From Verrucomicrobiaceae bacterium (lineage in GTDB: Bacteria > Verrucomicrobiota > Verrucomicrobiia > Verrucomicrobiales > Verrucomicrobiaceae): DNA of 36,996 bases. Location: contig JAGKWZ010000025.1 of NCBI GenBank assembly GCA_021151605.1, forward strand, positions 1-36,996, given 5' to 3'. Positions within the stretch are counted from its first letter, which is position 1. Each line of letters begins with the position of its first letter. Made by a program: the position numbers and the translations under genes. The notes under the pieces were generated by a model. It was not told where the DNA came from and searched no databases. It was given only the letters and a program-made list of their open reading frames with translations. Of the stretch, positions 1 to 7,640 are shown piece by piece.

Positions 1-292
1 CGCGCATGGTGGCGAGCTGGAAGGCCTGGAAGTGCAGCCCGACCTGATGCGCCACGGGCTCCAGTTCGTGCCACACGGCATCGGGGTCGCCGGAACTGGT
101 GGGGTTGAGCAGCAGCGCGTCTACCGCCGCACCGATGGTCAGCAGCTTTTGCACGGCGGGGCGCTCCTGCGGCCATTGTTCGGGCGAGTTGGGGCGCGCG
201 CGCACACTGTCCGACACATCTCGATGCAGTCCCCAGGATTGGCACAGTGCGGCGCCCAAGGCCGAGTGGCTCACGCCGAAGGCTTCGATCTC
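1..292 (-). pseudogene. HDOD-domain protein fragment, cut at both ends
   Basis: Read on the minus strand, this stretch is open throughout and gives a sequence like the C-terminal half of an HDOD domain: EIEAFGVSHSALGAAL, then a W-G-L-H segment, then a helix with LLTIGAAVDALLL. HDOD proteins are signalling or regulatory proteins related to HD hydrolases, but they lack the HD metal site. The match starts abruptly at about 292. Further upstream on the same strand, inside the ROK kinase gene, nothing resembles the expected LLHDIG-like segment. The other end runs off the window. The reading frame is codon-aligned with the plus-strand kinase frame, so openness alone proves little; the call rests on the conserved pattern. 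It could be a real gene broken by rearrangement or one side of an assembly chimera. Confidence 0.5.
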
Positions 293-1231
293 GGCGGCAC
301 GAAGATGCTGGCCTGTGTGCTGGACAAAAATTACCAGGTGCTCGGCACAGCGCGGAAGTCCACGAATGGCTCGGACGGGCAGGCGAAGGGAAGGAAGAAG
401 ATCCTCAACGCCATCCACGAAGCCATCGCGGCAGCGAATGTGAATCCTGCAGGCCTGCAAGGCATCGGCATCGGCTGCCCCGGACTGGTGAATCCCGAAA
501 AAGGCATCCTGATCAACGCGCCAAACCTCGGCTGGAACAATGTCCACCTGGCCGACATGCTGCGCGGGGTCTTTACGAAGCCGGTGTGCGTCCTCAACGA
601 CGTGGATGCGGGCACCTTTGGCGAATACAAGCTGGGCGCGGGAGTTGGTGCGCGCTCGCTGCTCGGAGTCTTCCCCGGCACGGGAGTGGGAGCGGGCTTT
701 GTCTATGATGGTAAGATCGTGATGGGCCGTGGTGTCTCGGCGATGGAGCTGGGCATGATCTACATGCCGGGCACACATCTCGGCAGTCCGCATGACGGCA
801 CTGTGCTGCTGGAGGACCTGACCAGCCGTCTCGCGCTGGCTTCCCAGGCTGGAGTGGCCTGCTACCGCGGACAGCTCCCCGAGCTGGATAAAAAGACCCA
901 GGGCAACCTGCGTGAGATCCGCAGCAAGGCGCTGGCGAATGCCTTCCGTGCCAACGACGAGGCGGCGCTGATCATGTTCCGCAATTCGATTCGGTATCTC
1001 GGCATGGGCGTGGCGGCGGTGGTGAATCTGCTCGCGCCGGACCACATCACGCTCGGCGGTGGACTGGTGGAGGAAATGCCCCAGCTCTATGTGAGTCTGC
1101 TCAAGGCCGAGGTGGCCCGCTTTGCCGTGCCAGGTCTGGCAAAGAACATCAAATACAGCGTGGCCAAGCTCGGCGGCACGGCGGTGGCGGTGGGCAGTGT
1201 GGCGTGGCTGCGTGAATCCAGCGGTAAGTAA
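266..1231 (+). CDS. ROK-family sugar kinase (glucokinase-like), 5' end uncertain
   Basis: This is an ASKHA-fold kinase of the ROK family, expected to phosphorylate a hexose with ATP in the cytoplasm. The phosphate-1 loop DLGGTK is at residues 8-13, followed by GIGIGCPGLVNPEKG at about 67-80 and a catalytic Asp in VLNDVDAG (D112). PGTGVGAGF at about 137-145 is the second glycine-rich segment. Two usual ROK marks are missing: the E-x-G-H motif reads MELGM, and the zinc-binding CxCGxxGCxE cluster is absent, so it belongs to a zinc-free branch or has a different substrate preference. GTG at 266 is chosen because it leaves a normal short lead before DLGGTK and a usual length (321 aa). The frame stays open upstream, but that part is antisense to an HDOD-like sequence. 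The true N-terminus may have been lost at a junction near 281-292. Confidence 0.8.
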   Translation: MAHAEGFDLGGTKMLACVLDKNYQVLGTARKSTNGSDGQAKGRKKILNAIHEAIAAANVNPAGLQGIGIGCPGLVNPEKGILINAPNLGWNNVHLADMLRGVFTKPVCVLNDVDAGTFGEYKLGAGVGARSLLGVFPGTGVGAGFVYDGKIVMGRGVSAMELGMIYMPGTHLGSPHDGTVLLEDLTSRLALASQAGVACYRGQLPELDKKTQGNLREIRSKALANAFRANDEAALIMFRNSIRYLGMGVAAVVNLLAPDHITLGGGLVEEMPQLYVSLLKAEVARFAVPGLAKNIKYSVAKLGGTAVAVGSVAWLRESSGK

Positions 1232-1266
1232 GGCGTCTTCAGTGCTCTGTTTAGAATTTCCCAGCC

Positions 1267-2811
1267 ATGTCAGACCCTTCTGCTCAACCCTCCTCTGAAC
1301 AAGCCGTGATCTATGTCGGCGCTGCCTCCCTCTCCATGGTGATCGGCAGTCGTGTTTCAGGCGCAGCATTCAAAGAGGTGGAACATCTGGACCGGCCTCT
1401 GCCGCTCGCGCGCGACATCTTCCGCACCGGCACGGTGACGCGCAGCACCATCGAGCAGGCGGCAGCGATCCTGCGGGACTTTTTGCAGACGACGCGGGAA
1501 TACAGCATCCCGCCCGAGTCCATCCGCCTCTACAACACAAACATCCTCTCTGAGGCCACGAACCACGAGATCTTCCTGAACCGACTGCAAGTCACCACGG
1601 CTCTGAATGCACGACTGATCGATGACGGCGACATGACGCGCCTCGTTTATCAAATCGCCCGCCGGCTGCTGGAAAAGAACCCTCTGCTGGCGAAGGGGGA
1701 CACCTTCGTTTCCCACATCGGCCCGGGAAACACCCGCGCTTTGTATTTCCGTCAGGGCCGTCTGGCCGCCTACAGCAACTACCGCCTCGGCATCTTCCGG
1801 GCGCGTGAGGCGGTGGCGGGGTCAGATGTCGAGTCGCCCCAGCACTTGATGCACCTGGAGGAGCAGATCCGCGGCGTGGTGGACCATCTGGCACAGGATT
1901 ACTCGGGCTCAAAGTTTGACCATCATGTGGCCATCGGGGCGGAGCTTCAGAGCATCGCACCCCTGCTGACAAAGCCGAAGCAAGGGGCCTGCCGAGTCAC
2001 CGAATCTGACCTGGAGCGTTTCACGGAAAAGATCGCCGAACTCAGCCCCGACCAGCTCGTGCGGCGGCTGGCCGTGCATTACACCGGCGGCGAGGGCATC
2101 GTGCCGGCGCTCCAGACGAACCTGGCCCTGGCGCGGCGTTTTGGTGATGAAATAATCTGGGTGCCCGAGGGGGATTTCCAGCGCGAACTCATGTACGACC
2201 TGGTGATCGCCAGTCCCCGCACCGCCACCTTCCAGGAGGAGGTGATGCAGGCTGCCGGAGAGATCGGAGTGCGCTACAAGACGGACCGCAAACACGCGGA
2301 TCACGTGGCGAACTTTGCGCAGCAGCTCTTCCGCGAGCTGAGTCATCTGCACGGTCTGGAGCCGCGTTATGAACTGGTGCTTCGCGTGGCTGCGGTGCTG
2401 CATGAGGTGGGCATGTTTGTGAGTCCGCGTGAGCATCACAAACACAGCCTCTACATCCTGATGCAGACGGAGATCTTCGGCCTGAGCACCAGCGAGCGCG
2501 AGCTGGTGGCGCTGCTGGCGCGCTACCACCGCCGCTACAATCCCGAGCCGAACCATCCGCACTTCTCCGATCTGACACGCGAGGAGCGCATGATCGTCTT
2601 CAAGCTGGCCGCGCTGCTGCGGGTGGCTGATGCACTGGACCGCAGCCATGCCCAGCGCATCAAAAGCATCGTCCTCCGCCGTGAAGGCAGTCGGCTGACG
2701 GTCGTCACGCCTGGCATCGAGGACACCACGATCGAGCAGATCGCCATCAACTCGAAGTGCGACATTTTCCGCGAGATCTACGGCTACGATATCGTGCTGG
2801 CCCAACCCTGA
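1267..2811 (+). CDS. Ppx/GppA-like protein with C-terminal HD domain, degenerate phosphatase site
   Basis: This 514-residue protein has the architecture of exopolyphosphatase/pppGpp phosphatase: an ASKHA phosphatase region (about 13-330) and an HD-type C-terminal domain (about 340-490) with HADHVA, LHEVG, HKHSLYIL and RYHRRY, closely like E. coli Ppx. It lies 15 bp upstream of ppk1, on the same strand, so it is probably the first gene of a polyphosphate operon. The N-terminal catalytic signatures are eroded. The usual D-x-G-S-N loop reads IYVGAASLS, the D-I-G-G-G-S-T loop reads SHIGPGNTR, and the position of the catalytic Glu in the G-x-E-E-A motif reads DDGDMTR. From family knowledge these residues are needed for polyphosphate hydrolysis. 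I infer a regulator or polyphosphate/nucleotide sensor rather than a standard exopolyphosphatase, although HD-domain activity remains possible. Confidence 0.85.
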   Translation: MSDPSAQPSSEQAVIYVGAASLSMVIGSRVSGAAFKEVEHLDRPLPLARDIFRTGTVTRSTIEQAAAILRDFLQTTREYSIPPESIRLYNTNILSEATNHEIFLNRLQVTTALNARLIDDGDMTRLVYQIARRLLEKNPLLAKGDTFVSHIGPGNTRALYFRQGRLAAYSNYRLGIFRAREAVAGSDVESPQHLMHLEEQIRGVVDHLAQDYSGSKFDHHVAIGAELQSIAPLLTKPKQGACRVTESDLERFTEKIAELSPDQLVRRLAVHYTGGEGIVPALQTNLALARRFGDEIIWVPEGDFQRELMYDLVIASPRTATFQEEVMQAAGEIGVRYKTDRKHADHVANFAQQLFRELSHLHGLEPRYELVLRVAAVLHEVGMFVSPREHHKHSLYILMQTEIFGLSTSERELVALLARYHRRYNPEPNHPHFSDLTREERMIVFKLAALLRVADALDRSHAQRIKSIVLRREGSRLTVVTPGIEDTTIEQIAINSKCDIFREIYGYDIVLAQP

Positions 2812-2826
2812 TCCCCCCACTTTCCC

Positions 2827-4935
2827 ATGCCCTTTTCCGATCATCATTTCCTCAATCGTGAGCTGAGCTGGCTGGCCTTCAACGAGCGCGTGCTCGACGA
2901 GGCCGCGCGCGATGACCTGCCCGTGCTGGAGCGCGTGAAGTTCCTGGCCATCTCGGCCTCGAACATGGATGAATTCTTCATGGTGCGCGTCGGTGCGCTG
3001 CAGTTCCTGCGCGAGCAGGGACGCCGCGCGAAGGATTCCAGCGGGCTCACTCCGAGCCAGCAGTGGGATCAGATTCACGAGCGCACCACAGCTTTCATCG
3101 CCCGGCAGCATGAGCTGCTGAAGCAGAAGCTCGTGCCCATCCTCGCGGAGAAGGGCATCCGCCGACTGACCACAGCGGAGCTGACGCCTGCCCAGCGCAC
3201 GGATCTGGAGGAGCACTTCATGGAGCATATCTTCCCGGTGCTCTCCCCAATCGCCATCGAGGAGGGCGTGCTGCCTTCCATCCCAGCGCTCCACATCAAT
3301 CTGCTCTGCGCCGTCGCCTCACAAAGCGAGGATGGCAGCAGCTCTCAGCGGCTGGTGCTAGTCAGCGTGCCGGGCAGCCTGTCGCGGCATGTCATCGTGC
3401 CGGATGCCGAGGGTGTGCAGTATGCGTATGTGAATCTGGAGGATGTGCTCGGCTTGTTCCTGCACCGCTATTTCCCCTCGGAGAATGTCATCGCCACCGC
3501 ACGATTCAGAGTCAGCCGAAATTCCGACATCGCCGCTGATGACGAGAATGTGAGCGACCTCGTGAGCGAGATGGAGGGCATTTTAGACAAGCGCCTGCAA
3601 AGCGCGGCCATCCGAATCGAGATCGAGGATGGCGCCAAACGTGAACTTGTGTCTGCCATCCGACTCATGTGTGAAGCGGGCAAAGCGCAGACCTTCACCA
3701 TCCCTGGCGAGCTGGATCTCAGCGCCTATTTCGGCATCGCCGGGCTGCCTGGCTTTGATGACCTGAAAGTGGATGCCTGGCAGAGCCAGACACCGCCGCA
3801 GATCGAGCCTGGGGTGAGCATGTTTGAGGTGATCAAGCGTGGAGATCTGATCCTGCATCACCCTTACGAGAGCTTTGAGCCCGTGGTGAAACTGATCGAG
3901 GAAGCGGCGGCTGACCCGAACGTCATCGCCATCAAGCAGATCCTCTATCGCACGGCTAGGAACAGCCGCGTCGTCGCCGCTTTGATCAAGGCCGCCGAGG
4001 CCGGGAAGCAGGTGACGGTGCTCGTGGAGCTGAAGGCCCGCTTCGATGAAGCGCGCAATCTGGACCGGGCAAATGATCTCCTGAATGCCGGGGCGCAGAT
4101 CATTTATGGCGTCCGTGGTTTAAAAACACATGCGAAGGTCTGCCTGATCATGCGCCGCGAGTCCGGGCATCTGGTGCGCTACATGCACTTCGGCACCGGC
4201 AACTACAACGAGGCCACCTCCAAGCTCTACACCGACATCAGCTACCTCACCTGCCGCGCCAACTACGGCAGTGACGCGAGCGCCTTTTTCAACACCGTGA
4301 CCGGGCGCTCACGCTTCGTGCACTTCCAGAAGCTCAGCATGGCTCCCTTTGGCCTGCGCGAGCGATTGATCACCATGATTCGCAGCGAGACCGAGCGCGC
4401 CCGCCAGGGTGAAAGCGCCGAGATCATGCTGAAGATGAACTCGCTGGAAGATCGCGAGATGATCGAGGCACTCTACGAAGCCTCCCAGGTCGGGGTGAAG
4501 ATCCGCCTGAACGTGCGAGGCATCTGCTGCCTGCGCCCCGGCGTGAAGGGGCTCAGCGAGAACATCAGCGTCGTGAGCATCATCGACCGCAATCTGGAGC
4601 ACGCCCGCATCTACATTTTCCGCCAGGGCGGACGCCATGTGGTCTTCATCTCCAGCGCGGACTTCATGAACCGCAATCTCTCGAAGCGAGTCGAGCTGCT
4701 CGTCCCCATCGAGGACAAAGAGGCGCGCAAACGCCTCATTCACATCCTGGAGACGCACTTCACCGACACTGCTCGTGGCCGTGTGTTGCGTAGCGATGGC
4801 ACCTGGCATCTGGCTACGGTCACCGCCAAGAAAGCGAAACGCTCCCAGGAAACCTTTGCCAAAGAAGCCACCCGCCGCAGCAAGCAGCGCAATCAGTCAC
4901 CTGACGTGCTCGTGCCACATGTGCCGAAGGCCTGA
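2827..4935 (+). CDS. ppk1: polyphosphate kinase 1
   Basis: PPK1 reversibly polymerises the terminal phosphate of ATP into inorganic polyphosphate. The 702-residue length is normal. The N-terminal part has FLNRELSWLAFNERVL and the NMDEFFMVRVG segment. The two phospholipase-D-like C-terminal domains follow, with HHPYESFEPVV, IAIKQILYRT, and then KTHAK, whose histidine is residue 435. FGTGNYNE is next, and a second conserved histidine lies in LEHARIYIF at residue 592. These positions equal the autophosphorylated H435 and H592 of E. coli PPK. It follows the Ppx/GppA-like gene by 15 bp, probably cotranscribed. Its TGA at 4933-4935 lies in the palindrome gcctga-ggc-tcaggc (4930-4944), which it shares with the convergent gene's stop codon. 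Confidence 0.97.
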   Translation: MPFSDHHFLNRELSWLAFNERVLDEAARDDLPVLERVKFLAISASNMDEFFMVRVGALQFLREQGRRAKDSSGLTPSQQWDQIHERTTAFIARQHELLKQKLVPILAEKGIRRLTTAELTPAQRTDLEEHFMEHIFPVLSPIAIEEGVLPSIPALHINLLCAVASQSEDGSSSQRLVLVSVPGSLSRHVIVPDAEGVQYAYVNLEDVLGLFLHRYFPSENVIATARFRVSRNSDIAADDENVSDLVSEMEGILDKRLQSAAIRIEIEDGAKRELVSAIRLMCEAGKAQTFTIPGELDLSAYFGIAGLPGFDDLKVDAWQSQTPPQIEPGVSMFEVIKRGDLILHHPYESFEPVVKLIEEAAADPNVIAIKQILYRTARNSRVVAALIKAAEAGKQVTVLVELKARFDEARNLDRANDLLNAGAQIIYGVRGLKTHAKVCLIMRRESGHLVRYMHFGTGNYNEATSKLYTDISYLTCRANYGSDASAFFNTVTGRSRFVHFQKLSMAPFGLRERLITMIRSETERARQGESAEIMLKMNSLEDREMIEALYEASQVGVKIRLNVRGICCLRPGVKGLSENISVVSIIDRNLEHARIYIFRQGGRHVVFISSADFMNRNLSKRVELLVPIEDKEARKRLIHILETHFTDTARGRVLRSDGTWHLATVTAKKAKRSQETFAKEATRRSKQRNQSPDVLVPHVPKA

Positions 4936-4944
4936 GGCTCAGGC
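4930..4944. other. palindrome joining two convergent stop codons
   Basis: gcctga-ggc-tcaggc is a 6-bp inverted repeat with a 3-nt spacer. The TGA of ppk1 is in the left arm and the reverse-strand TGA of the desaturase-like gene is in the right arm. It lacks a T-tract in either direction, so it is at best a weak bidirectional end signal. Confidence 0.6.
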
Positions 4945-5517
4945 ATGTAAGGGCTGCACATTCGGCACGGAGGGTCCCGTGGCCTGAGGGAACTGGATTT
5001 TTGATCTCACCATGAGCGTTCCCAGGCAGAAGTCGGCCAGGGGGAAGACCACGTTGAAATTTTTATGCATGTAGCGGTGATGCAGGAGGTGATGGCCGTT
5101 CAGGCGGCGGAAGAGCCAGGGCTTCTCCACGCGGCGTGCCTTTGGCAAATGCATGCACCAATGAATGTACTCATAGGCGATGTAATAGAGGACGAAGGTC
5201 GTGGCGGCTCCAGCGAGCATGATCCAGTGCCCGGTGATGGCGGAGAGGAGGAGCGTGGGGCTGGCTCCCATCAGGATGAGCACGGGACCGTTCCACCAAG
5301 CCATGGGGATGGTTTCCTTGTCCTTCGGATCGACGAGGTGGTAGGTGTGGTCCGCCTTGAAGACCTGATGATGCACCACGGCGTGCGCCTGGAACGCGTA
5401 TCGGAAGCTACCGACAGGCCGGTGCATCACGTAGCGGTGAATGGACCATTCAAAAAACGAAGCGAAGATAACATTGCCCACAAGGGCACCGACAAACCAG
5501 AAAATGGAATCAGACAT
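4939..5517 (-). CDS. fatty acid hydroxylase / sterol desaturase superfamily membrane protein
   Basis: This small (192 aa) integral membrane di-iron oxygenase carries the expected histidine boxes: HRYVMH (27-32), HAVVHH (45-50), HWCMH (119-123) and HHLLHH (142-147). Hydrophobic segments at about 5-22 and between residues 75 and 118 should form the membrane helices that place the boxes on the cytoplasmic side. The superfamily (PF04116) hydroxylates or desaturates lipids, fatty acyl chains or carotenoids; the substrate cannot be read from the sequence. The gene is convergent with ppk1, with 3 bp between the stop codons, and its own upstream region (5518-5657) is non-coding. There is no obvious pathway partner nearby. 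The family call is secure; specificity is unknown. Confidence 0.88.
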   Translation of the reverse strand: MSDSIFWFVGALVGNVIFASFFEWSIHRYVMHRPVGSFRYAFQAHAVVHHQVFKADHTYHLVDPKDKETIPMAWWNGPVLILMGASPTLLLSAITGHWIMLAGAATTFVLYYIAYEYIHWCMHLPKARRVEKPWLFRRLNGHHLLHHRYMHKNFNVVFPLADFCLGTLMVRSKIQFPQATGPSVPNVQPLHA

Positions 5518-5657
5518 TAGAGAGGGGTTGGAATGGCGCGGAAAAGGTCCGAACCAGGGGCGGCGAGACTCTCAGTTCTCCCGGACTTGTCGAGACACAA
5601 TTTGGAAAGATTGCCTTCCCAGAAGGATGAGGTCCACCCAGGTCGGGCTGGCAGGTT

Positions 5658-6317
5658 TCACTTCACAGCCTTGACCCGCACGTTTTGGATGGCCGCCGTG
5701 GTGTTGAAGGTGGAGATAGCGAGCGGGGCGTAGGTTTCGATAGGGCCGGGGCGGAGGCTGATTTTACGGCCTTTGATGTCCTGATCCACGATCTGTTTGT
5801 CATCGATCCAGACGGAAAGATTATCCGGCGTCACGCGCAGACGGATCTTGTACCATTTGTCGTCCTCGTATTTCTGGTAGGTGCCGGTGGCGTTGTTGCT
5901 GGCGTCCACGTCGTCGATGCTGCTGATGCCGGTGACGCTGCCGCCCCAGCCGCCGCAGATGAGGGTGGCGCACTTTTTCAGATCCCCGACGGGGAAGGTC
6001 AGGCCACAGAAGAAATCCACGCCCTGGAGGCGCTTGGCTTCCAGGCTGATCTCGTAGTTGTTCAGAGGCAGATCGGCGGCTTTTTTATAGACCACACCAC
6101 TGAGGCTGTCCCCCTGGTTGATGATCATCACTCCGCCTTCCAGTTCGATCTGGCCGCTGCCGCCGATGTCCACGGTCTCCCAGGCATCCAGGGATTTGCC
6201 ATCAAAGAGTACCCACTCCTTCGCAGCGGCCTCAGCGGCAGGTTTGGAGGCTTCCTGAGCGGGGGAAGAAAGCAGACAGGCGAACAGGATAAGGGAGGTG
6301 ATAGCAGCGATTTTCAT
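5658..6317 (-). CDS. secreted DUF1080 (3-keto-disaccharide hydrolase-like) protein
   Basis: The protein starts with a signal sequence (MKIAAITSLILFACLLSS) and continues into a DUF1080 concanavalin-like fold: WVLFDGKSLDAWE, an internal YEISLEAKR strand, WYKIRLRVTPDNLSVWIDDKQI, and a closing strand with AIQNVRVKAVK. DUF1080/PF06439 domains are very common in Planctomycetes and Verrucomicrobia. Some act on 3-keto-glycosides, but most are uncharacterised. The start at 6317 is chosen over an in-frame upstream start at 6368 because it opens the signal peptide directly. A Cys at position 14 resembles a weak lipobox (LFAC), so a lipoprotein is possible but not certain. It is transcribed divergently from the putative glycosyltransferase. 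Its stop lies 140 bp before the desaturase start codon on the same strand, so the two may be independent. Confidence 0.85.
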   Translation of the reverse strand: MKIAAITSLILFACLLSSPAQEASKPAAEAAAKEWVLFDGKSLDAWETVDIGGSGQIELEGGVMIINQGDSLSGVVYKKAADLPLNNYEISLEAKRLQGVDFFCGLTFPVGDLKKCATLICGGWGGSVTGISSIDDVDASNNATGTYQKYEDDKWYKIRLRVTPDNLSVWIDDKQIVDQDIKGRKISLRPGPIETYAPLAISTFNTTAAIQNVRVKAVK

Positions 6318-6416
6318 GCGAACGGGGGCCGGATGGTCCCATAGAACGTCTGGGTTCGTCAAAACCATCTTTTCCCCATGTAGATAAATCGTGACAACAC
6401 AGCACTCCCGAAAGTC

Positions 6417-6445
6417 TTGCGCTGGCGGGGGAATCCGGTTAGCAC
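6417..6445 (+). promoter_or_regulatory. candidate sigma-70-like promoter for the 6475 gene
   Basis: TTGCGC at 6417-6422 and TAGCAC at 6440-6445 are separated by 17 bp, and the ATG of the downstream gene begins 29 bp after the second element. Both hexamers are only partial matches to consensus, so this is a guess from spacing and position. Confidence 0.3.
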
Positions 6446-6474
6446 GGCGTCCTGCCTTTTAACCGAACTGCGCC

Positions 6475-7533
6475 ATGCCTGACTCCGATGCCTCCTTTCG
6501 CCTCGCCGTGGTGACCCCCGGTGGCAAGGATGGGCGGCAATCCTTCCCCAACGGTGCAGGAAAACTTGGCGACCCCGGGCATCTACCGGTGAACTTTCAC
6601 GCCTATGCCGCCTGTACGCGGGGCACCTACCTGAGTGGTGATGCGGCCATGCCAGAGGAGGACAACGTCCTGTTGCTCATCGGCAGCAAGATGGAGCGGG
6701 CCGAGGCCCTGCTGCGGCGGCTCAAGGACGCGGGCAAAAAGGTGGTGATCACGATCAAGGAAACCGGACTCCAGCAGATCGGCGGGCATTTTCAGAAATT
6801 CGAGAATTGGAGTGCCTTCCAGCGGATCTGCGCTCTGGCAGATGGTGCCCTGGCGACGACGTTCGATACGGAGCCGCTCTACCAGGCGGCGAACCCGAAG
6901 CTTCCAGTAATCTTCCTGCCACCGCCCTACCCAGTGGAGGAGTGGGATCTTTCCAGTTCGGAGCAAAGCGGGATTTTCATCGGCACGCGGCAGCTTTTCG
7001 TGGGTTCACGCAATCACGCTTTGGCCCTGATGCTGGTGGCCCCAGTGGCAGCTGAGGTGAATGAACCGCTGACGGTGATCAGTGGACGGGCGAGCGACCT
7101 GCCGCCGGTGAAGCGCGTGCTGAACAAGCTGGTGGACTACAGCCACGACTGGCACCGCCGTTTTGCCGAAACGGCACCGCAAATGCGTGTGATCTCGCGG
7201 CAGATGCCAGCGTCGGATTACCTGCGGACTCTGGCCGCGCATAAGCTGGTCTTCCAGCTCGATCAAAGCTCGGTGCCCGGTCAGGTGGCCGGAGATGCGC
7301 TGATATGTCGGGTCCCTTGCGTGGGCGGAAACGGCACCGCCGAGAGGATCGTTTTCCCAGATCTCTGCGGTCATGGCCGGACAACTGGCGAGCTGCTGGA
7401 GCTGACGCGGCAGCTTTTGAAAGATGGGGCTCGGCGTGAGGCTATGATGCAGCGGGCAGTCGCACTGGCTCGGGAGCGAATGTGTTTCTCAGTGGCTCGG
7501 CGCGAGTTGAGCGCATTTTTCTCTGCTGGCTGA
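6475..7533 (+). CDS. putative GT-B-like glycosyltransferase
   Basis: This is a soluble 352-residue protein with no signal peptide. The first half has alternating hydrophobic strands (DNVLLLIGSKM, KKVVITIKET, LPVIFLPPPYP). The second half has a C-terminal Rossmann-like pattern: HKLVFQLDQSS, then a Gly-rich turn, LICRVPCVGGNGTAERIVFP, and a helix-rich tail. That order (start of a helix carrying small residues, a CVGGNGT strand-turn, an ER pair) is the donor-nucleotide-sugar side of GT-B enzymes. The family assignment is pattern-based, not a close match to a named enzyme. A decayed copy of residues from about 256 on is found at 9170-9283, beyond the sulfatase, so at least two related genes existed here. 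It sits between a divergent DUF1080 gene and the sulfatase, which suggests work on extracellular or surface glycans. Confidence 0.5.
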   Translation: MPDSDASFRLAVVTPGGKDGRQSFPNGAGKLGDPGHLPVNFHAYAACTRGTYLSGDAAMPEEDNVLLLIGSKMERAEALLRRLKDAGKKVVITIKETGLQQIGGHFQKFENWSAFQRICALADGALATTFDTEPLYQAANPKLPVIFLPPPYPVEEWDLSSSEQSGIFIGTRQLFVGSRNHALALMLVAPVAAEVNEPLTVISGRASDLPPVKRVLNKLVDYSHDWHRRFAETAPQMRVISRQMPASDYLRTLAAHKLVFQLDQSSVPGQVAGDALICRVPCVGGNGTAERIVFPDLCGHGRTTGELLELTRQLLKDGARREAMMQRAVALARERMCFSVARRELSAFFSAG

Positions 7534-7640
7534 GAAGCGACCTTTGGCAAAGGTCAATCTGCCTGGTGCTTCGCTGAAGTTCCCACGGACTGCATCTTCA
7601 CCGAAATGAGATCGCCTCTGAATCCGTTCAGGCGCTCCCC

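Noticed and set aside
32..265. In-frame 5' extension of the ROK kinase frame
   Set aside because: The translated extension has no ROK similarity and lies before the phosphate loop. The same bases on the other strand look like an HDOD domain, so the extension is probably an antisense artefact.
1909..3294. 461-codon open frame on the minus strand
   Set aside because: It lies entirely antisense to the Ppx-like gene and ppk1, spans their gap, and has the His/Leu/Gln-rich composition typical of antisense frames in GC-rich genes. Both sense genes have clear family motifs.
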